The notes under the pieces: generated by a model
Databases searched by the model: none
The model's input: the letters and a program-made list of their open reading frames with translations, nothing else
What the model was told of the DNA's origin: nothing
Part shown: positions 19,581 to 20,741 of the stretch, in pieces
Numbering within the stretch: the first letter of the stretch is position 1
How the letters are laid out: each line of letters begins with the position of its first letter
Program-made: the position numbers and the translations under genes
Source: Candidatus Schekmanbacteria bacterium
Lineage (GTDB): Bacteria > CSSED10-310 > JACPHN01
DNA: 20,741 nt
Assembly: GCA_016188575.1 (NCBI GenBank)
Contig: JACPHN010000189.1
Span: 1 to 20,741, forward strand
Reading direction: 5' to 3'

Positions 19581-20741
19581 ATGTCATCACAGAAGATCGC
19601 GCCGTTGAGCGGTTTCCCCGAATGGACGCCGGAGGGAAGACTGGTTGAGCAGAGGATCATCGACAGGCTTCGAGAAAAGTTCGAAGGATATGGCTTCGTG
19701 CCCATCGAGACCCGCTCGGTGGAACCTCTGGAACATCTTCTCAAGCAAGGCGAAACGGACAAGGAAATCTACCTGCTGAGCCGGCTGCAGGCGGCCGAGG
19801 GAGAGGGCGAACTGGGCCTGGGTCTGCACTATGACCTGACAGTTCCGTTCGCTCGCTACGTCAAGCAGCACTTTAGCCAGCTCACCTTTCCGCTGAAGCG
19901 CTACCAGATTCAGAAGGTCTGGCGCGGAGAACGCCCGCAGGAGGGCCGATATCGCGAGTTCTACCAGGCGGACATCGACGTCATCGACCAGGATGCGCTG
20001 TCGCTGGAGTTCGACGCGGAAATGCCGGCAATCATCGCCGAGCTGTGGGCCGAGCTACCGATCCCACCGCTGCGGATCCGGATCAATAACCGCAAGATCA
20101 TGGAAGGATTCTACCGCGCGCAGGGAGTTGAGGATGTTCACGCGGTGCTGCGTATCGTCGACAAGATGCACAAGATCGGAGCGGCCGCCGTAAAGCAAGC
20201 GCTCATCGTCGACCTTCGGCTGTCCGACAGCACGGCGGCGCGCTGCCTCGCGCTGGCGGAGATCCACGCGGAGGACTGCGGGTTCGCTGCCGCTGTCGAG
20301 CGGCTGGGAGCGCGCCACCCCTTGCTCGAAGAGGGCATCGCCGAGCTCGTGGCGGTCATGGCGGCGTTGCGCGAGCTGCCCCGCGGCACCGTGATGGCCG
20401 ACATGCGCATCGCCCGAGGGCTCGACTACTACACGGGGACGGTCTACGAGAGCGAGCTGATTGGCCACGAGTCACTCGGTGCCGTCGCCTCGGGCGGCAG
20501 ATACGACAATCTCGCCTCGATTGGCACCCGGATCAGGCTGCCTGGCGTCGGTATCTCGATCGGCCTGACCAGAATGCTCGCAAAACTACTGCCCGCGGGC
20601 GTCATCAGGCCGTCGCGCGCCACGCCGACGTGCGTGCTGGTAGCCTTGCCGTCGGCCGAACATCGACTTGTGGCGAGAGCGGTGGCGCGCGCGCTGCGGT
20701 CTCGTGGCCTGCCATGCGAAGTGTTTCACGAGCCCGTCAAG
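19581..20741 (+). CDS. hisS: Histidyl-tRNA synthetase (3' end outside window)
   Basis: The first 387 residues of a class II aminoacyl-tRNA synthetase that charges tRNA-His. HYDLTVPFARYV and RYQIQKVWRGERPQEGRYREFYQADIDVI carry the motif 1-2 region with the motif 2 arginine. RGLDYYTGTVYE is the histidine-specific HisA motif, SGGRYDN the second, and GVGISIGLTRM is motif 3. The anticodon-binding domain begins near TPTCVLVALPSAEHRL and is cut by the window edge. The N-terminus LSGFPEWTPEGRLVEQRI belongs to the less common lineage of HisRS, which lacks the RGTxD start of the E. coli type and is known from actinobacteria and some other groups. ATG 19581 follows AAAGGA by 7 nt. The gene lies 33 bp after the CoA-transferase. 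Confidence 0.96.
   Translation, partial: MSSQKIAPLSGFPEWTPEGRLVEQRIIDRLREKFEGYGFVPIETRSVEPLEHLLKQGETDKEIYLLSRLQAAEGEGELGLGLHYDLTVPFARYVKQHFSQLTFPLKRYQIQKVWRGERPQEGRYREFYQADIDVIDQDALSLEFDAEMPAIIAELWAELPIPPLRIRINNRKIMEGFYRAQGVEDVHAVLRIVDKMHKIGAAAVKQALIVDLRLSDSTAARCLALAEIHAEDCGFAAAVERLGARHPLLEEGIAELVAVMAALRELPRGTVMADMRIARGLDYYTGTVYESELIGHESLGAVASGGRYDNLASIGTRIRLPGVGISIGLTRMLAKLLPAGVIRPSRATPTCVLVALPSAEHRLVARAVARALRSRGLPCEVFHEPVK

Overview
The window is GC-rich (by eye in the low to mid 60s percent), densely coding bacterial chromosome. It holds sixteen protein-coding genes, two of them cut by the window edges, on both strands. No tRNA, rRNA, CRISPR array, insertion sequence or phage gene was recognised. 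The mix of a RicT/PSP1 protein beside thymidylate kinase, a sigma-54 activator beside a LonA protease, a family III CoA-transferase, a geranylgeranyl-reductase-type flavoprotein and several GTG/TTG starts fits a high-GC deltaproteobacteria-like lineage (Desulfobacterota, Myxococcota or Binatota in the broad sense). That placement is inference; no marker here fixes it.

Layout. 2-361 (+): 3' end of an unrecognised helical protein. 362-793: non-coding, with a candidate promoter at its end. 794-5471 (+): a tightly packed run of patatin-like lipase, membrane-anchored spermidine-synthase-like protein, thymidylate kinase (tmk) and RicT/PSP1 protein, with overlaps or 1-bp gaps. 5541-6452 (+): a promoter carrying a 15-bp palindrome, then a free-standing acyl carrier protein and a hotdog thioesterase. 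6511-9957 (-): a near-consensus sigma-70 promoter drives a YbjN-like protein, ClpX and a PP2C phosphatase with a transmembrane segment and a C-terminal SPOR-like domain. 9993-10658 (-): HAD hydrolase. 10927-11832 (+): rsmI. 11860-11954: palindromic repeat between convergent genes. 12023-14982 (-): geranylgeranyl-reductase-like flavoprotein and a GAF/sigma-54 activator. 15064-17677 (+): lon, divergent from the activator. 17505-18116 (-): HExxH protein whose 3' end overlaps lon. 18167-18231: second copy of the repeat. 18247-19547 (+): family III CoA-transferase, probably leaderless. 19581 to the end (+): hisS.

How the genes may work together. Most are housekeeping genes: nucleotide supply (tmk), translation (rsmI, hisS) and proteolysis (clpX, lon). 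Three less ordinary units stand out. (1) The activator and lon face each other across about 200 bp that contain overlapping palindromes and a plausible -24/-12 site, suggesting sigma-54 control of Lon. (2) The PP2C phosphatase appears to join a cytoplasmic catalytic domain to a periplasmic, possibly peptidoglycan-binding domain. (3) The patatin-like lipase and the membrane spermidine-synthase-like enzyme are adjacent and probably co-translated, suggesting a membrane-lipid or polyamine function not assigned here.
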